Source: Actinomycetes bacterium (GTDB lineage Bacteria; Actinomycetota; Acidimicrobiia; Spongiisociales; UBA5794). From it: a stretch of DNA of 8,376 bases. A program made the position numbers and the translations under genes. This document shows positions 6,660 through 8,376 of the stretch, piece by piece (the stretch's first letter is position 1; every line of letters begins with the position of its first letter). Under the pieces are notes generated by a model. The model did not search any database and had not been told where the DNA came from. It saw only the letters and a program-made list of their open reading frames with translations. Where the stretch lies: the NCBI GenBank assembly GCA_023336855.1, contig JAMBLK010000233.1:1-8376 (forward strand), given 5' to 3'.

Positions 6660-6686
6660 ATCGTAGTCCTTCGCCCGACTTCGCAA
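6660..6686 (-). promoter_or_regulatory. Candidate promoter of the btuFCD operon
   Basis: On the minus strand TACGAT (6665-6660) fits a TAnnnT -10 box, with TTGCGA (6686-6681) as a possible -35 at a short 15-base spacing. Transcription would begin near 6652, directly before the first hairpin of the riboswitch leader, which is the expected position. The spacing is below optimum, so the -35 is doubtful. Confidence 0.4.
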
Positions 6687-6717
6687 TTGCCGGTGGATCA
6701 GGAGACCAGTAGATCAG

Positions 6718-6760
6718 TACTGCTCCGTTGGCTGCCTAGCTACTGCTCTACTGCTCTACT
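6718..6760. repeat. Short TACTGCTC repeat in the divergent promoter region
   Basis: TACTGCTC occurs at 6718-6725 and then in tandem at 6741-6748 and 6749-6756, followed by TACT at 6757-6760. It is in the non-coding gap between the btuFCD promoter and the small membrane peptide gene. Just before it, CAGTA (6707-6711) and TACTG (6718-6722) form a small inverted repeat. It may be simple-sequence drift or a binding site; nothing else is seen between 6687 and 6777. Confidence 0.55.
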
Positions 6761-6777
6761 CCCACCCAAGCGCCCAC

Positions 6778-6783
6778 TACCCT
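6778..6783 (+). promoter_or_regulatory. Candidate -10 box for the small membrane peptide gene
   Basis: TACCCT fits TAnnnT and ends 8 bases before the ATG at 6792. No Shine-Dalgarno sequence precedes that ATG (CCTCAGCCCCA), so a leaderless mRNA starting at or near the ATG is plausible. No recognisable -35 is present. Confidence 0.3.
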
Positions 6784-6791
6784 CAGCCCCA

Positions 6792-6926
6792 ATGAAACTC
6801 GCCATCAACATTCTTGTTCTTGCTGCGGCTGCTGCTGTCGCCGTCACGCTCGTCGCTACACGGCGATCGAGCCGTCCCCCGGCCCGTCAGGGTACGTGGC
6901 AGCCGATCGACCATCCTTCACCATGA
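6792..6926 (+). CDS. Small single-pass membrane peptide (44 aa), hypothetical
   Basis: I do not recognise a family. Residues 4-22 form one hydrophobic, Ala/Val/Leu-rich helix. Two Arg (24-25) and further basic residues then give a short polar tail ending in HPSP, so the C-terminus should face the cytoplasm. It could also be an uncleaved signal anchor, since there is no lipobox and no clear cleavage site. The frame is open further upstream (to 6687), but that part is Ser/Pro/Leu-rich and spans the TACTGCTC repeat, so I take the ATG at 6792. The stop overlaps the ATG of the next gene as ATGA, a strong sign that it is really translated, since the downstream gene has no ribosome binding site of its own. 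The function may be tied to the 242-aa protein that follows. Confidence 0.6.
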   Translation: MKLAINILVLAAAAAVAVTLVATRRSSRPPARQGTWQPIDHPSP

Positions 6927-7651
6927 GGATCGCCCTCGACCACACGTCCGAGATCGGTGTCCGGGCCGGCCGCCTCCTCATGGGGGAAGAGGGGCTCGAC
7001 CTCCTCGGAATCGTCCGCCGCGATGTGAAGGACAGCGATCGGCGGATTCGCCGAATCGACGACCTCGAAGGGTTCGATGCAGTCGTCACCGACGATCCCG
7101 ACTCGGCGATCCTCGACGAGGCTGTGGCTGCCGAGGTTCCCTGCGTCTTGTGGGCCGATACGTTCGATCGACGGACCGACATCGGGGAGATCCCTCTGCT
7201 CTTCGGCGCCAATCTCGTCACCGGAATCGGCCAGAGCCTGGCTACTCGGGAGGACGACATCGCCGGCCCCGATGCACAGATCGTCTTCGCCTGGACCGAA
7301 CCCGGCAAGTCCGTGCGCCACGGAGAGCCGTTGATGTTCCCGGAACCGGTTGGGTCCCGCTGGGGAACCAGGCGACGCATGACGAACCGGCGCCTCGACG
7401 TTGCGGCGACGGTACCCGACGAGTGGGCCGGCATCATCGTGCGGTCCACGACCGACGAGGCGACCCGCACGCTCGGTATCGCTGATCTCGCCACTCACCT
7501 CGAAGCCATCGCCCTGGCGTCTGGGGCTGTTCTGGCTGCCTCTGGGCTTATCTCCCCGGAGGCACACCGCCCTGACGAGACGGCCGATCAGTACCTCCTC
7601 TCTACACTCCGCATCGGCCTGGACATCGCATCGTTCACCGAATCTTCATAG
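6923..7651 (+). CDS. Hypothetical protein, possibly Rossmann-like
   Basis: A 242-residue soluble protein, acidic in its N-terminal half, that I cannot place in a named family. No signal peptide or membrane helix is evident. The first 110 residues alternate predicted strands and helices (MRIALDHTS, DLLGIV near residue 31, FDAVVTDD, VPCVLWAD, ANLVTGIGQSLA), a pattern like Rossmann-type or saccharopine-reductase-like folds. The glycine-rich nucleotide loop expected after the first strand is replaced by DHTSEIGVRAGR. An Arg-rich stretch (about residues 148-157, RWGTRRRMTNRR) may bind an anionic ligand, and the C-terminus is helical. I chose the ATG at 6923, which overlaps the stop of the small membrane peptide (ATGA). 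An in-frame GTG at 6896 would add nine residues. No ribosome binding site is visible, consistent with coupling. The gene is certainly coding by codon pattern and length; its function is unknown. Confidence 0.8.
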   Translation: MRIALDHTSEIGVRAGRLLMGEEGLDLLGIVRRDVKDSDRRIRRIDDLEGFDAVVTDDPDSAILDEAVAAEVPCVLWADTFDRRTDIGEIPLLFGANLVTGIGQSLATREDDIAGPDAQIVFAWTEPGKSVRHGEPLMFPEPVGSRWGTRRRMTNRRLDVAATVPDEWAGIIVRSTTDEATRTLGIADLATHLEAIALASGAVLAASGLISPEAHRPDETADQYLLSTLRIGLDIASFTESS

Positions 7652-7695
7652 TTTCACCGTCCCCGTAGCCCGTCTCCTGGGGTTGAATGACACCC

Positions 7696-8376
7696 ATGCG
7701 GAAGTTCCTCCTGATCGTGGGCGCCTTGGCGCTCGTCGCCGGAGCGTGCACGAGTGACAGCACATCCGACGAGACTCCGCCAACAACGGTGGTGACTCCG
7801 TCCGGTGTGTCGGCCGCCGGCACGACGCCCGCCCCTGAATTCCCCGACGGTCTCGACTGGTTGAACGTCGAGCAACCCCTCGATCTCGAGGCGCTGCAAG
7901 GCAAAGTCGTCTTGCTCGACTTCTGGACCTATGGGTGCATCAATTGCATCCACATCATCCCGGACCTCAAGCGTTTGGAGGCAGAGTTCGCCGACGATCT
8001 CGTCGTCATCGGCGTCCACTCGGCCAAGTTCACCAACGAGGGAGAGACCGACAACATCCGCGAGGTCATCCAGCGGTACGACCTCCGCCATCCCGTCGTG
8101 AACGACGTCAACTTCGAGGTCTGGGATTCGTGGGGCGCCCGGGCGTGGCCCACGGTGGCTCTCATCGACCCGGCAGGAAACGCCGTCGGTATCCACGCAG
8201 GCGAGGGTGTGTACGACGTGGTTCAACCGGTCATCGCAAACCTCGTCGCCGAGTTCTCGGCCACAGGAGGCCTCGACCCGACGCCTCTCCCTGTCCGACT
8301 CGAACAAGACCGCTCTCCGAACACCGTTCTCTCCTACCCGGGGAAGATCCATGCCGATCCGTCGTCCGACCGCATC
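7696..8376 (+). CDS. Thioredoxin-domain lipoprotein, NHLRC2-like (3' partial)
   Basis: The visible 227 residues run to the right edge without a stop. The signal peptide MRKFLLIVGALALVAGAC ends in a lipobox with Cys18, followed by a Thr/Ser/Pro-rich spacer (19-48). A thioredoxin-like domain spans about 58-195: VVLLDFWTYGCINC with the redox pair C81-I-N-C84, then VVIGVHSAKF, HPVVND and a cis-Pro-type segment WPTVALIDP. The GCINC form, the HSAKFxNE and WGxRAWPT motifs, and the trailing YPGKIHAD...DRI segment match the N-terminal half of NHLRC2-like proteins, in which an NHL-repeat beta-propeller follows; that part is expected beyond the window. It would act as a membrane-anchored extracellular thiol-disulfide protein. 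Start: the ATG at 7696 is placed correctly for the signal peptide. It lies 44 bases after the previous gene, with no clear ribosome binding site and only a poor TTGAAT box at 7683-7688. Confidence 0.88.
   Translation, partial: MRKFLLIVGALALVAGACTSDSTSDETPPTTVVTPSGVSAAGTTPAPEFPDGLDWLNVEQPLDLEALQGKVVLLDFWTYGCINCIHIIPDLKRLEAEFADDLVVIGVHSAKFTNEGETDNIREVIQRYDLRHPVVNDVNFEVWDSWGARAWPTVALIDPAGNAVGIHAGEGVYDVVQPVIANLVAEFSATGGLDPTPLPVRLEQDRSPNTVLSYPGKIHADPSSDRI

Noticed and set aside
7652..7695. Terminator between the unknown protein and the thioredoxin lipoprotein
   Set aside because: No hairpin with a T-run is visible in these 44 bases, so co-transcription remains possible.

Overview
The window is GC-rich bacterial DNA with compact gene spacing. 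It is most likely from the Actinomycetota, perhaps an Acidimicrobiia-like lineage. This is inferred from three things: high GC; two lipoproteins with Thr/Ser-rich spacers behind the lipobox; and start codons that follow a TAnnnT-type box by about 7-8 bases with no ribosome binding site, as in leaderless actinobacterial mRNAs. No rRNA or other taxonomic marker is present, so the assignment is tentative. I see no insertion sequence, phage gene, tRNA or CRISPR array.

Layout. Positions 1-2664 (minus strand) hold an AI-2E/UPF0118-family membrane transporter followed, one base after its stop, by a CrtI/CRTISO/RetSat-like FAD oxidoreductase that runs off the left edge. Positions 2665-2894 are a divergent intergenic spacer with two copies of a 45-bp direct repeat, 106 bp apart. 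Positions 2895-3635 (plus) encode a VIT1/CCC1-family metal transporter whose 3' end overlaps the converging btuD by 28 bp. Positions 3608-6652 (minus) are a complete vitamin B12 uptake operon, btuF-btuC-btuD, with both gene junctions of the ATGA type, preceded by a cobalamin riboswitch. Positions 6653-6791 are a divergent promoter region with a short TACTGCTC repeat. Positions 6792-7651 (plus) hold a 44-aa single-pass membrane peptide gene overlapping (ATGA) a 242-aa protein of unknown function. From 7696 a lipoprotein with a thioredoxin fold and a CxxC motif, NHLRC2-like, runs off the right edge.

How it works together. The best-supported functional unit is the corrinoid importer. A B12-binding leader RNA appears to control a hairpin that buries the btuF Shine-Dalgarno sequence, and btuC and btuD are coupled to btuF translation by stop-start overlaps. 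The other genes show no clear link to B12. The least explained parts are the intergenic repeat pair and the coupled small-membrane-peptide/unknown-protein pair. I found no strong evidence for a wholly new system.
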